Assembly: GCA_002482505.1 (NCBI GenBank)
Contig: DLGD01000001.1
Span: 1-64,000 of the forward strand
From: Christensenella sp. UBA7703
GTDB lineage: Bacteria > Bacillota > Clostridia > Christensenellales > CAG-138
Reading direction: 5' to 3'
DNA length: 64,000 nucleotides
Shown here: piece after piece, positions 33,830 through 42,490 of the stretch
Numbering within the stretch: the first letter of the stretch is position 1
Layout: each line of letters starts with the position of its first letter
Program-made: the position numbers and the translations under genes
Notes under the pieces: model-generated
Seen by the model: the letters and a program-made list of their open reading frames with translations, nothing else
Told to the model about the DNA's origin: nothing
The model's database searches: none

Positions 33830-35542
33830 CTAGATCGGGAATGGATTGGAAAGAAGCGCCTTCACATCCGCCTCGGTGTCCTGCCGGCACACCTGGTCTG
33901 CAATAGTACGGCACTGCTCCAGGGTAAAATGGCTCAGCGCGCGCTTGACGGAGGCGACAGCGCTCGCGTTCATGCTGAATTTTCGCAACCCAAGCCCGGC
34001 GAGCGCCGGCGCTGCTTGCGGATTTCCCGCAAGTTCCCCGCAGACGGAGACGGGTTTTCCGGCAGCGGCAAATGCTTCAAAGATCAGCTTGAGCGTGCGG
34101 AACATCGCGGGCGAAAAACTCTGATAATATGCTTCTGTCTGGGGATTCATGCGATCCGCCGCATGCAGGTATTGGCAAAGGTCGTTGGTGCCTACGCTCG
34201 CAAAGTCGCATTCCTGCGCGGCGCGGTCTGCGATGATCGCAATCGACGGGATCTCGATCATGATGCCGACACGTACCTTCGGATCATACGGAATCCCACG
34301 GGATTCAAGCTGCCGCTGCGCCTCACCGACCGCTTCTTTTGCCGCGCGGATGTCGTCCAGAGTGCCGACCATCGGAAACATCAGCCAGAGGTTACCGTAG
34401 ACGGAGGCGCGGAGCGCGGCACGCAATTGTGTATAAAACAGGTCGCGGTGCGTGAGGCAGAGCCGTAGCGCGCGGTTGCCGAGGAAGGGGTTTTCTTCAT
34501 GCGGCATCGAAAGCCCCGGCAGGGTCTTGTCGCCGCCGATATCGAGCGTGCGTAGCGTCACGGGTTTGCCTGCGGCGTCCGCCAGTACGCGGCGGTATGC
34601 TTCAAACTGGTCCTCTTCATCGGGCAGAAAGTCGGTTTGCATATAGAGGAATTCCGTGCGAAAAAGTCCTATAAAATCACAGTTGCGCAGCGCGCCCGCG
34701 TCATTGGCGGAGCCGATGTTGAGACCGATTTCGATGCGTGTGCCGTCGGCAAGCCGTCCCTCGGCGGCTAAATAGCGCGAGGCATCCTGCATATCCTCTG
34801 CGAACGCATCCCTTTTTTGATGCAGGAGTTGGAGTGAGGATTCATCCGGCTCTAGATACACTTCTCCCGTGATTGCATCCACGGCGGCATAGGCTCCATC
34901 CGGCAGGGCGTTAGTCGCCTCCGGCACACCGAGTATGGCGGGGATGCCGTAGCTGCGCGCGAGAATGGCGGAGTGCGACGTTGTGCCGCCGACCTCCGTG
35001 ATGATCGCAAGTACGTTTTTCTTGTCCAACGTGGCGGTGTCGCTCGGCAGCAGGTCGTGTGCAACAACGATTGCGGGCGCGCCGAGGCGGGAAAGGTTCT
35101 TTTCCGCTTCACCGTGCAGAATGCGCACAACCCTGTTTCGCACATCGCGAATATCCGCGGCGCGGGCGGCAATCAGCGCGTCGCCAGCTTTTGAGAGCAG
35201 CGTTGCAAACGCCGTGAACACACTGTCTACCGCGAAATCCGCACTCTTGCTTTCGTCCAGAATTGCCGTGCGAATTTCGTCCGCGATCTCCTCATCGTCG
35301 AGAATTTCGCGGTGCGCGGAGAATATTTTCGCTTTGTCCGCGTCGGTTTCCGCAAAAGAGTGGATGATCGCGACGAGTTCCGCGTCCGCCGTGTGCACGG
35401 CCGCTTGATATGCCTGAAATGCCTCCTGCTCGCGTCCTTCGGGAACATAAGATTCAAACACGTCGCAGCTGAACGCCTGATAGAGATACACATTTCCCTC
35501 TGCGATGCCGGGAGAGACGGGGGTACCACGGAAGATTCTCAT
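33830..35542 (-). CDS. ptsI: PTS Enzyme I (phosphoenolpyruvate-protein phosphotransferase)
   Basis: General PTS component that passes phosphate from PEP to HPr, 570 residues of normal family length. It shows the phosphorylated His190 in GGTTSHSAILARSYGIP, LLPSDTATLD, the PEP-binding region RTEFLYMQ, MFPMV and EIPS segments, and the C-terminal catalytic CGELAGNP. Last gene of the minus-strand mannitol-type operon, four bases after ptsH. Placing the general PTS proteins inside a substrate-specific operon is uncommon and suggests they are induced together with it. Confidence 0.93.
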   Translation of the reverse strand: MRIFRGTPVSPGIAEGNVYLYQAFSCDVFESYVPEGREQEAFQAYQAAVHTADAELVAIIHSFAETDADKAKIFSAHREILDDEEIADEIRTAILDESKSADFAVDSVFTAFATLLSKAGDALIAARAADIRDVRNRVVRILHGEAEKNLSRLGAPAIVVAHDLLPSDTATLDKKNVLAIITEVGGTTSHSAILARSYGIPAILGVPEATNALPDGAYAAVDAITGEVYLEPDESSLQLLHQKRDAFAEDMQDASRYLAAEGRLADGTRIEIGLNIGSANDAGALRNCDFIGLFRTEFLYMQTDFLPDEEDQFEAYRRVLADAAGKPVTLRTLDIGGDKTLPGLSMPHEENPFLGNRALRLCLTHRDLFYTQLRAALRASVYGNLWLMFPMVGTLDDIRAAKEAVGEAQRQLESRGIPYDPKVRVGIMIEIPSIAIIADRAAQECDFASVGTNDLCQYLHAADRMNPQTEAYYQSFSPAMFRTLKLIFEAFAAAGKPVSVCGELAGNPQAAPALAGLGLRKFSMNASAVASVKRALSHFTLEQCRTIADQVCRQDTEADVKALLSNPFPI

Positions 35543-35546
35543 GCGT

Positions 35547-35825
35547 TTAGCCCTCGCCGATGCCGGATTCGACCAGCGCGATCAACTTCTCGACGGCTTC
35601 GCGTTCATCCGCGCCCTCGGCGGAGATCTCCATCTTCGTACCGGTGGGAATCCCCTCCGCGAGTACGCGCACGATGGACTTCGCGTTGATGGGGGCGGCG
35701 TCCGGCTTATCGAGATTGCGGAGGCACACGCGGGATTCAAAGAGTTTGGCCTGTGCGACGAATTCCGAGGCGGGGCGTGCGTGCAGGCCGGAGGCGTTTT
35801 TCAGCGTGGTCGTCTTAGCGAACAT
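35547..35825 (-). CDS. ptsH: HPr phosphocarrier protein
   Basis: Small phosphocarrier of 92 residues. His15 in GLHARPAS accepts phosphate from Enzyme I, and Ser50 in NAKSIVRVL aligns with the HPr-kinase site Ser46 of Bacillota. If phosphorylated there, it would act with CcpA in carbon repression. The segment after Ser (IVRVLAEGI) differs from the usual IMGVMSLG, so its regulatory function may be weaker. The ribosome site is AAGGAG. It lies between the dehydrogenase and ptsI genes. Confidence 0.92.
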   Translation of the reverse strand: MFAKTTTLKNASGLHARPASEFVAQAKLFESRVCLRNLDKPDAAPINAKSIVRVLAEGIPTGTKMEISAEGADEREAVEKLIALVESGIGEG

Positions 35826-35840
35826 GAGAGTGCTCCTTCC

Positions 35841-37094
35841 TTAATTCCAGTGGCTCAGCAGGTATTCTTCCGCTTCCGCGCACCAGAGGCCGCGGTTAGC
35901 GGACACGATTTCGTGCAGCTTTTGGTAACGCGTGTCGCTTTCGCCCAGTATGGCGAAGTCACTCAGCGCGGTCATGGGCATAGTGATATGGTTGTAGACG
36001 AGCTTCTTGCCGCCCGGAATATGCGGCAGGTTGAGGATCGTCTCCGCGGCGGAGTCGAGTCCGCCGACGTGCGTGATCATCACCGCGGGCTCGATGCGGC
36101 AGGTCTCCGTGAGCCGGAGGGATTCGATCAAATCATCGGTGTTGCCGCCGGTGGTGCCCATCAGGTGTGTGGAGTTGTAGTGCACGTCGTAGAGGTTGAT
36201 GCGCGCGCCAAAGCTCGTATCGGTTGGTCCCGCGAAGAAGTTCAGGCAGCCGTCGCGTCCGAGGATTTGGTTGCCGAGTTCGAATGCCGACGCAACGGGC
36301 GCAAAGACGAATACGTCATCAAACCCTTTACCGCCGGTGAGCGCGCGAAGCTCCGCGACCGGATCGCTCATCTTCGACGTATCCACGAATTCGACCGCGA
36401 TGCCGCTCTTTGCGGCCTTGTCACGGAAGATTTCTTTACCCCGCGCGAGCCGGGTGGCGTCGATATCCGTCACCACGACACTTGACGGGCGGCGGTCACA
36501 ACTGATCGCGTAGTCCAGCGCGCCGAGTCCCATTGGACCCGCGCCCGCGACGATCGCGAGTGAGCCGCCTTCCGCAATGCCCATCAGGTGCTGATAATCA
36601 CCCATTCGTGTGTGATAGGCCGCGTGGAACGCGCCGATGCAGCAGCTCATGGGTTCCGCAAGCGATGCTTCAAAATATGCGCGCCCGTCATATTCCAGAA
36701 AACAGCCGAGCTCCATGACTTCCGGCGGGATGATGCAGTAGGTTGCATTGCCTCCGAAGTAACGATAGGAATACCCCGGAGACCACATCGTGCCCTTGTA
36801 GTTCAGCGCGGGCTGGAGGGTGAATTTCGCGCCTTCGCGAAACTGTCCTTCATATTGCTTGCCTACTTTTATAATATTGCCTGCCATCTCATGTCCCATG
36901 ATGGTTGGGTTATACGCCACGTCCGGCGGGACTCGTTTGTGCTCCTGCCCAAGGATTGCGCATTTATAGGTGGACATGCAGACGCTGTCCGAAATGACTT
37001 CTACAAGGATTTCGTCGTCCTTGATCTCCGGCAGGTCGAATTCCTCAAGCCTTAAATCCTTTGCGCCGTAGAGGCGCACGGCTTTTGTTTTCAT
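35841..37094 (-). CDS. Zinc-dependent alcohol dehydrogenase, sorbose-1-phosphate reductase-like
   Basis: Medium-chain dehydrogenase of 417 residues. Catalytic-zinc ligands are present: Cys39 (DSVCMSTYK) and His68-Glu69 (MGHEM). The NAD motif GAGPMGLGALDYA follows further on. The four-Cys structural-zinc loop of classical alcohol dehydrogenases is missing. The length and N-terminal pattern resemble the SorE group, which acts on the carbon next to a phosphorylated C1 of ketose and hexitol phosphates. It lies between fruK and ptsH in a mannitol-type PTS operon with no MtlD gene, so it may oxidise a hexitol phosphate to fructose-1-phosphate. The family is clear, and the reaction is inference. Confidence 0.8.
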   Translation of the reverse strand: MKTKAVRLYGAKDLRLEEFDLPEIKDDEILVEVISDSVCMSTYKCAILGQEHKRVPPDVAYNPTIMGHEMAGNIIKVGKQYEGQFREGAKFTLQPALNYKGTMWSPGYSYRYFGGNATYCIIPPEVMELGCFLEYDGRAYFEASLAEPMSCCIGAFHAAYHTRMGDYQHLMGIAEGGSLAIVAGAGPMGLGALDYAISCDRRPSSVVVTDIDATRLARGKEIFRDKAAKSGIAVEFVDTSKMSDPVAELRALTGGKGFDDVFVFAPVASAFELGNQILGRDGCLNFFAGPTDTSFGARINLYDVHYNSTHLMGTTGGNTDDLIESLRLTETCRIEPAVMITHVGGLDSAAETILNLPHIPGGKKLVYNHITMPMTALSDFAILGESDTRYQKLHEIVSANRGLWCAEAEEYLLSHWN

Positions 37095-37107
37095 GGATTC
37101 ATTCTCC

Positions 37108-38040
37108 TTATTCTAGCGTTGTGATGTTGACCTTATCACGATACTGCCGGATCATCGCTATGTCCGGCGGGCTGCTGCCGGGGCAAGTCACCTTTGCCGT
37201 GGCGGTCGCGATGGCGAGCTTTGCGGTCTCTTCACGCGGGAGATTTTGCTCTGCGGCGTACAACAGAGCTGCCGTGAGCGCGTCTCCCGCGCCGACGGTG
37301 CTGACGGCGTTTACCCGCAAACCTTCCGCGTAGAGTATGCCCTGTTCGTCCGCAAAGAGCGCGCCGCGCTCGCCAAGCGAGACGACGACATGCGCGATGC
37401 CGCCGCAAACGAGGCTGCGGGCGGCGGAAGCCAGCGTGGCAATCTCGATATCGGGGAGCCCGAGCAGTTCCTTGAGCTCTTTGTCGTTGGGTTTGATCCA
37501 GCTTGGCTTTGCCGCGAGCATGGCTTTGAGCGGAAGGCCATCCTGATCCACCGCGACGAGAACCCCGCGCGCGGTGAGCGCCTCTGCCCAGCCGGCGATG
37601 GTCTGCTCGGTCAATCCCTTTGGTACGCTGCCCGCAAAGAGCACGATATCATTCGGCTTTGCAAGCGAGAGCAGTTTTTCTTCCAGTGCGGCGACGGCCT
37701 CTGCCGAAACGGGTTCGCCCGGTTCATTGATATCGGTATACGTCATTCGAACAGGGTCAAATATCTTTAGATTCGTGCGGGTTTCACCCGCGATGCGGAC
37801 AAAATCGTGCCGGATGCCGAGGGAATCTAACGCGTTTGCGATGGCATTGCCCGCGCTCCCGCCGAGGAATCCGGTCGCGATCGACCCGGTTCCCAAGGCC
37901 TTGAGCACCTTAGAGACATTGACGCCCTTGCCGCCCGGGTCCAGACGCGAACCCGTCGCACGGTTGACCGTGTCCGCCGAGAATTGCGGAACGCTCAGCG
38001 AGCGGTCGAGCGCAGGATTGCAGGTGACGGTGATGATCAT
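37108..38040 (-). CDS. fruK: 1-phosphofructokinase
   Basis: PfkB-family kinase of 310 residues that phosphorylates fructose-1-phosphate to fructose-1,6-bisphosphate. FruK/LacC-type features are present: the start MIITVTCNPALDRS, LDPGGKGVNVSKVLKALG, the segment WIKPNDKELKELLG and the catalytic STVGAGDALTAALLYA with its Asp base. Tagatose-6-phosphate kinase (LacC) is a close alternative by sequence. The gene lies between the EIIA and dehydrogenase genes of the mannitol-type operon. Its presence instead of an MtlD gene is the main reason to propose a fructose-1-phosphate intermediate. Confidence 0.85.
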   Translation of the reverse strand: MIITVTCNPALDRSLSVPQFSADTVNRATGSRLDPGGKGVNVSKVLKALGTGSIATGFLGGSAGNAIANALDSLGIRHDFVRIAGETRTNLKIFDPVRMTYTDINEPGEPVSAEAVAALEEKLLSLAKPNDIVLFAGSVPKGLTEQTIAGWAEALTARGVLVAVDQDGLPLKAMLAAKPSWIKPNDKELKELLGLPDIEIATLASAARSLVCGGIAHVVVSLGERGALFADEQGILYAEGLRVNAVSTVGAGDALTAALLYAAEQNLPREETAKLAIATATAKVTCPGSSPPDIAMIRQYRDKVNITTLE

Positions 38041-38079
38041 CGTATCATTTCCTCCGGTTGGCTTGCCACGTGGCGGCGG

Positions 38080-38550
38080 TTAGTCCTCAAACCCGCCGTT
38101 GACCAGACTTTCGTAGATAAACGCGGGATCGGATGAATGCTTGATGGCCTCGATGCGTTCCTCGTCCAGCATGATGGTCGCGAGCGCCTGCAGAATGGGC
38201 AGGTGTTCCTCTTCCAGTCCGGCGATGCCGACAACGAGATATGCTTTCTCGTCCCCAAACGGAACGCCTTCGGGAAACTGAAGCACGGCAAGGCCGGTTT
38301 TTTTGATGAACTGCTTCGCGGCGCCGACGCCGTGCGGGATTGCGACGCCTTCGCCGATGTAGGTGGTGACGACTTCTTCGCGTGTGAGCATGGCGTCGAT
38401 ATAGGACGCTTCTACGCAGCCGCGTGCGACGAGCTGTTCGCCCGCCATACGGATTGCGGTGTACTTATCCGGAGCGGAAAGCCCTGTGCGGACATCCTCC
38501 GGGAGCAGGCGGGAAAAGCAGGCTGGTGCATTGTTGGTTGAGCGGGTCAT
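38080..38550 (-). CDS. mtlF: PTS EIIA component, mannitol/fructose type
   Basis: Soluble phosphotransfer protein of 156 residues. The active-site His73 lies in GEGVAIPHGVGAAK, with the upstream MLTREEVVTTYIG pattern of the fructose/mannitol EIIA family. It would receive phosphate from HPr and pass it to the EIIB domain of the MtlA-like permease at 40743. The ribosome site is AAGGAG. It lies between the regulator and fruK genes. Confidence 0.9.
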   Translation of the reverse strand: MTRSTNNAPACFSRLLPEDVRTGLSAPDKYTAIRMAGEQLVARGCVEASYIDAMLTREEVVTTYIGEGVAIPHGVGAAKQFIKKTGLAVLQFPEGVPFGDEKAYLVVGIAGLEEEHLPILQALATIMLDEERIEAIKHSSDPAFIYESLVNGGFED

Positions 38551-38605
38551 GTTGTTCTCCTTATATTCCAGTAATCAAAAACATATGTCAGGCGGCGAAT
38601 CGAAC

Positions 38606-40654
38606 CTACTGCCGCGAGATTTCGTTATAGTAGTTGTTCAGCACACGTTCAATGGCGGCATAGCAGCGGCGATGATCCGCGGTTCGCAGCGTTTCGAGGA
38701 ACGCTTCGCTCTCGACGATCTCGCGCGAGAGCGAGCCGAGCGTGCCGAGCGTTTGCTTACTTGCGCTCTTTGGCGCGAGCATGACGAGTATGGTATCGGG
38801 CTTAATCTCCTCGCCCAGATAGGCATAGCGCAGCGACTGCGAGCGGATCACGCCAAACCAGACATGATCGACGCCGTGCGTGCGGCAATGCAGCAGCATT
38901 GTGCGCGCATCTGCCGTAATCGTACTGCCGAAGTGTTCCCGTTCAATTAGATCATTTCGCACAATGTCGATTTGTGTTTCCGAGGCGGAGGTGCGCATCG
39001 AGACGCTGTCGATCACCTGATCCATCGATTCGTATGCGGCATCCGCCTCAAGAAAGAGATTGGAGAGCATCTGCAAAATCGCGTCGATCACGCTTCGCGT
39101 GCGCGCAAGCGTGGTGGCAAGATCGGCAAGCGACGCGTGGTCCGGCTGCGGGTGCGGCTCGCTCTTGCAGTGCTTGAGCACCTGCCAGACGGCGTCCTTC
39201 TCCGCATCGGTCAAAAACGGAGACACCTGAACGCACGGGATTGTCTTGCAGGTCAGCGGCACGGTGGAGATGATCATCTCGATGTTGTTCTGTTCAAACT
39301 GGTCAAAATCGAGGTTTGAAGTCGAGACCACATCTGCCGTTTCGATATCCGGAAACTCGCGGTTGACGCGCAGCGCGAGAAGCTGCGCTGTCACCATTCC
39401 GCTGGGGCAGCAGACCACCGCGCGGCAACGCCTAGAATAGTAACTGCGGCTGTCTTCCAGCGCAACGCCGAGATGCACCGCGAGATACCCAAGCTCTTGA
39501 TCCGGCACCGGAACGCCGAGTTCTTCCTCGATTGCAGCACCGCACTCCTTAGCGAGCTGGTAGAGTTCCTGATAGTGCAGCTTGACGTCTTCAAGGATCG
39601 GGTTTCGAATCTCCATCCCCATCGAAAGCCGCGCGAGCGTTGGGACGAGATGCTTTTTGAGTGCGTCGGTAAAACCGCCGCCGGGATCGATCATCGCGCC
39701 CGTACGCGCCTCTGCCATGCGGATCATGCGCTCTGCTATGCGTTGTGCGCGCGCCTCCGCCTCTTCGTCAGAGATGCCGCCTAAACCCTTTGCCGTATGC
39801 ATCAGCGTCGCGAGGTATGCACGCTCCCCTTCGGGAATATGGAGCATGAAGCGCTCCTCCAGCGCGCAGATGAGCGCGTCTGCAAGCCGCTGCGCTACGT
39901 TATCGCCCTCCGGTATGGCAGCGGATTCGCGGACGATGCCTGCGCCTTGACACACGCGCAAGAGAATCATATAGAGATGCACCACGATTGCCCCTCGGCT
40001 GCGGTCGTTTTGAATCAGGCCGTCAAGCATGCTCACGTGATCCAGAAGAGCATCGATCTGTGCGATCTTGTCGGGATCGAACAGCCGCCGCACATCCAGC
40101 GCGTTCGGCAGCCGCTCGCCGCAGTTTGCGGTGTTTTCATCCTGAATGTTGTAATAGAGGCGCACCATTGCCTGCCTGCGCTGCCATTCGTCCGCATGCA
40201 CGTAGACGCCGACGCCGGGCCGGCGCACAAGCTCGATGCCGTTGTCCTCAAGCCACTTCTCGCAGAGGTTGAGGTCTTGCCCGACGGTGGTCTCGGTCGC
40301 GCCGAGATCGCGCGTGAAAGTGTAGATCTTGCGCGGTTCGTTGGAGGTCAGCAGCGCTAAAAGCACCGCGAACACACGCTCGTTTTGCGAAAAAACGGGA
40401 CGCAGGCGGTTGAGCCCGCGCATGCTGGAAAACAGCCGCAGCCTCGCCTCCTCGTCTCCGCAGAATCGCACACCATAGCCGGTTTTTTTCTCGATCAGGA
40501 CTTTATCCCTTTCGAGGTATCCGGCGATCGTGTCCAACTCCCTTTGAACCGTGCGCGTGCTGAGCCGGAATCGGGAAGCGATGGAAGCCATCGTGACAAA
40601 TCCCGTGCCCTGCAGCACAAAGGCGAGAATCTCATACTGCCGTGTGGTGAGCAT
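38606..40654 (-). CDS. mtlR: PRD-containing BglG/MtlR-type transcriptional regulator
   Basis: A multi-domain activator or antiterminator-like regulator of 682 residues. N-terminal helix-turn-helix domains (about 1-90, MLTTRQYEILAF and RFRLSTRTVQRELD) come before two PTS regulation domains (about 190-410, with LVPTLARLSMGMEIRNP), a GatB-like EIIB domain (VVCCPSGMVTAQLLALRVN, with Cys) and a C-terminal EIIA-like domain (LLHCRTHGVDH). DNA-binding helices rather than an RNA-binding CAT domain favour an MtlR-type activator. The start at 40654 is set by GGAGGG; an ATG five codons earlier contains that site. It lies after mtlA and is regulated by phosphorylation from the PTS. Confidence 0.85.
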   Translation of the reverse strand: MLTTRQYEILAFVLQGTGFVTMASIASRFRLSTRTVQRELDTIAGYLERDKVLIEKKTGYGVRFCGDEEARLRLFSSMRGLNRLRPVFSQNERVFAVLLALLTSNEPRKIYTFTRDLGATETTVGQDLNLCEKWLEDNGIELVRRPGVGVYVHADEWQRRQAMVRLYYNIQDENTANCGERLPNALDVRRLFDPDKIAQIDALLDHVSMLDGLIQNDRSRGAIVVHLYMILLRVCQGAGIVRESAAIPEGDNVAQRLADALICALEERFMLHIPEGERAYLATLMHTAKGLGGISDEEAEARAQRIAERMIRMAEARTGAMIDPGGGFTDALKKHLVPTLARLSMGMEIRNPILEDVKLHYQELYQLAKECGAAIEEELGVPVPDQELGYLAVHLGVALEDSRSYYSRRCRAVVCCPSGMVTAQLLALRVNREFPDIETADVVSTSNLDFDQFEQNNIEMIISTVPLTCKTIPCVQVSPFLTDAEKDAVWQVLKHCKSEPHPQPDHASLADLATTLARTRSVIDAILQMLSNLFLEADAAYESMDQVIDSVSMRTSASETQIDIVRNDLIEREHFGSTITADARTMLLHCRTHGVDHVWFGVIRSQSLRYAYLGEEIKPDTILVMLAPKSASKQTLGTLGSLSREIVESEAFLETLRTADHRRCYAAIERVLNNYYNEISRQ

Positions 40655-40688
40655 ACTTTTTCCCTCCATGTGTGAAATAGTTGAGGAG

Positions 40689-40712
40689 AGAGCGCCTGAT
40701 GGCAGACGCTCC
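40689..40712 (-). other. Stem-loop between mtlA and mtlR
   Basis: On the minus strand GGAGCGTCTG and CAGGCGCTCT form a hairpin of about nine pairs around CCAT, with no T-run. It may limit transcription into, or stabilise mRNA before, the regulator gene. Confidence 0.4.
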
Positions 40713-40742
40713 CTCCTGCTTGAGTCGGAGGTACAATGGGCT

Positions 40743-42134
40743 TTATTTGGTCAGTTCCGCGATGATCTTTTCGTATTCTTTTGCGTTCATGAAATTATCG
40801 ATGGTGAAGATTTTTGCGTTCGGCGCTTTTGCGCGCGCACGCTCCGCAAGAGAACTCTGCGTAAGCACATACTGTGTGTCTGCGGGAATTTCTTCAATCG
40901 AGCTGTGCTGCACCTTTACGTCGTAGCCTGCTTTGTTGAGCTGCTTGCGGAGGGTGGTTGCGCCCATCGCCGAGGAGCCCATGCCTGCGTCACAAGCAAA
41001 CACAATCTTGGAGGAGAGCGCCTTGAGCTGGCCCATGCCCTTGCTTTCAGCCTTCATGTTGGCGAGCTTTTCCTGCGCTGCGTCGAGTTCATCCGCGCTG
41101 TCGGTAGCAGCACGCTTGGAAGCGGCCTTGACGAACGGGGAGGCGACGAGGAAGGCAACTGCGCAGGAGAGGACTGCGCTCAGGAGAACCCAGATGAGGT
41201 CGCTCTTGGGCGACATGGCGATCATCATGATGATGCTGCCCGGCGCCGGGGAAGCGAACAGACCCGTGTGGAAGATGACGTTGGTGAGAACGCCCGTCGC
41301 GCCGCCGGCGATGACCGCCAGAACCAGCACGGGGTTCATCAGTACATAGGGGAAATAGATCTCGTGAATACCGCCGAGGAAGTGGATGACGGCGGCTCCG
41401 GGTGCGAGGCTCTTGCTCTGGCCTCTGCCGAAGAGCCAGTAGGCGAGGATGATGCCCATGCCCGGGCCGGGGTTGGTCTCGATGAGGTACATGATGGACT
41501 TGCCGGCTTCCGCTACCTGCTGTGCGGCAATGGTGTCCATGATGCCGTGGTTGATCGCGTTATTGAGGAAGAGGATCTTTGCCGGTTCGACGAAGATGGA
41601 GATCAGCGGCAGCAGCTTCATCTTGGTCATCCATTCCGCACCGCCCTTGAGCAGCATGGTAAGACCCGACATGAGCGGACCTACGACGAAGAAGCCGACG
41701 ATGGCGAAGAGCATACCGATCAGACCGATGGAGAAGCACTCCACAAGCATCTCGAAGCCGACGCGGACTTTGCCGTCGATGAGCTGGTCAAACTTTTTGA
41801 TGACCCATGCGGCCAGAGGCGCGTAGATCATTACGCCGAGGATCATGACGGTTTCGGTGCCCATGATGACGCCGAAGCATGCGATGCTCGCAATGACGGC
41901 GCCGCGCGTACCGTAGACGTTTTTACCCGCCGTGTAAGCGATCAGCATCGTCAGCAGCATGCGCAGCATCGGACCGACCATCGTGGCAAGGCGCTCGTTT
42001 GGCCACCAGCCAACCGAGATGAACAGTGACGTGATGAGACCCCACGCGATGAATGCGCCGAGGTTTGGCATCACCATTGCGCTCATGCTGCGGCCGACCC
42101 GCTGCACGGCAACTCTAGCATTTCCTTTGGACAT
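40743..42134 (-). CDS. mtlA: PTS mannitol-type EIICB permease
   Basis: Membrane transporter of 463 residues that takes up and phosphorylates a hexitol. The EIIC domain (about 15-340) has many hydrophobic segments, the GGIHEIYFPYVLMNP motif diagnostic for mannitol EIIC, and NNAINHGIMD. The EIIB domain carries the phospho-Cys381 in FACDAGMGSSAMGA. The EIIA part is a separate gene (38080), as in many Bacillota. AGGGGGT precedes the ATG, making it the first gene of the operon. Mannitol is the best substrate guess, but the downstream genes suggest a non-standard fate or a related hexitol. Confidence 0.9.
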   Translation of the reverse strand: MSKGNARVAVQRVGRSMSAMVMPNLGAFIAWGLITSLFISVGWWPNERLATMVGPMLRMLLTMLIAYTAGKNVYGTRGAVIASIACFGVIMGTETVMILGVMIYAPLAAWVIKKFDQLIDGKVRVGFEMLVECFSIGLIGMLFAIVGFFVVGPLMSGLTMLLKGGAEWMTKMKLLPLISIFVEPAKILFLNNAINHGIMDTIAAQQVAEAGKSIMYLIETNPGPGMGIILAYWLFGRGQSKSLAPGAAVIHFLGGIHEIYFPYVLMNPVLVLAVIAGGATGVLTNVIFHTGLFASPAPGSIIMMIAMSPKSDLIWVLLSAVLSCAVAFLVASPFVKAASKRAATDSADELDAAQEKLANMKAESKGMGQLKALSSKIVFACDAGMGSSAMGATTLRKQLNKAGYDVKVQHSSIEEIPADTQYVLTQSSLAERARAKAPNAKIFTIDNFMNAKEYEKIIAELTK

Positions 42135-42282
42135 TTGACTACCCCCTGATTTGATTTGTTTGGAATTGAATCTTCGGAAGAGATGGACGCTGATTTGACC
42201 CTAGGAAAAGTATACGTTTGCTGCCGCGCGGGATTCAATCGAAAGAAAACCCGTCTTGACCGATGCCGATGATGACAAAACT

Positions 42283-42311
42283 GTATTACCATAAATTTGT
42301 CCGAATTACAA
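42283..42311 (-). promoter_or_regulatory. Possible mtlA promoter
   Basis: On the minus strand TTGTAA (42311-42306), a 17-bp spacer and TAATAC (42288-42283). Both boxes are weak, which would fit dependence on an MtlR-type activator. Confidence 0.4.
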
Positions 42312-42380
42312 TATCATCAAGAGTTTTGGGGTTACTGTGTTCACTCTTGCATACTTGGAAGAGGCAATCTTTGCGCCAAT

Positions 42381-42404
42381 AAAAAAAGCAGCGAGCGCTG
42401 CTTT
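42381..42404 (-). terminator. Terminator of the leucine-rich-repeat lipoprotein gene
   Basis: On the minus strand AAAGCAGC (42404-42397) pairs with GCTGCTTT (42392-42385) around GCTC, and the T-run continues to 42381. It lies about 90 bases after the stop at 42491. Confidence 0.85.
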
Positions 42405-42490
42405 ATCAGATGAATCGCAAGTTCCCCAAAACGCGTATGTGCAGAAACACGATTTATTTCACTCGTTTGTTCGGGTGCTTGACGACAAGA

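Larger units (their letters stand above)
42135..42490 (-). other. mtlA upstream region
   Basis: No gene is seen. It holds the possible mtlA promoter at 42283-42311 and, at its far end, the terminator of the leucine-rich-repeat lipoprotein gene. The leader between promoter and start codon would be about 140 bases. Confidence 0.5.

Noticed and set aside
40551..42029. Long open frame (about 490 codons) on the plus strand
   Set aside because: It is antisense to the PRD regulator and mannitol permease genes, which have clear motifs; its composition (His, Asp, Glu, Gly-rich) is that of a shadow frame.
42083..42292. Minus-strand frame of 69 codons overlapping the mtlA start
   Set aside because: It overlaps the clear mtlA start and ribosome site in another frame and has no features of its own.
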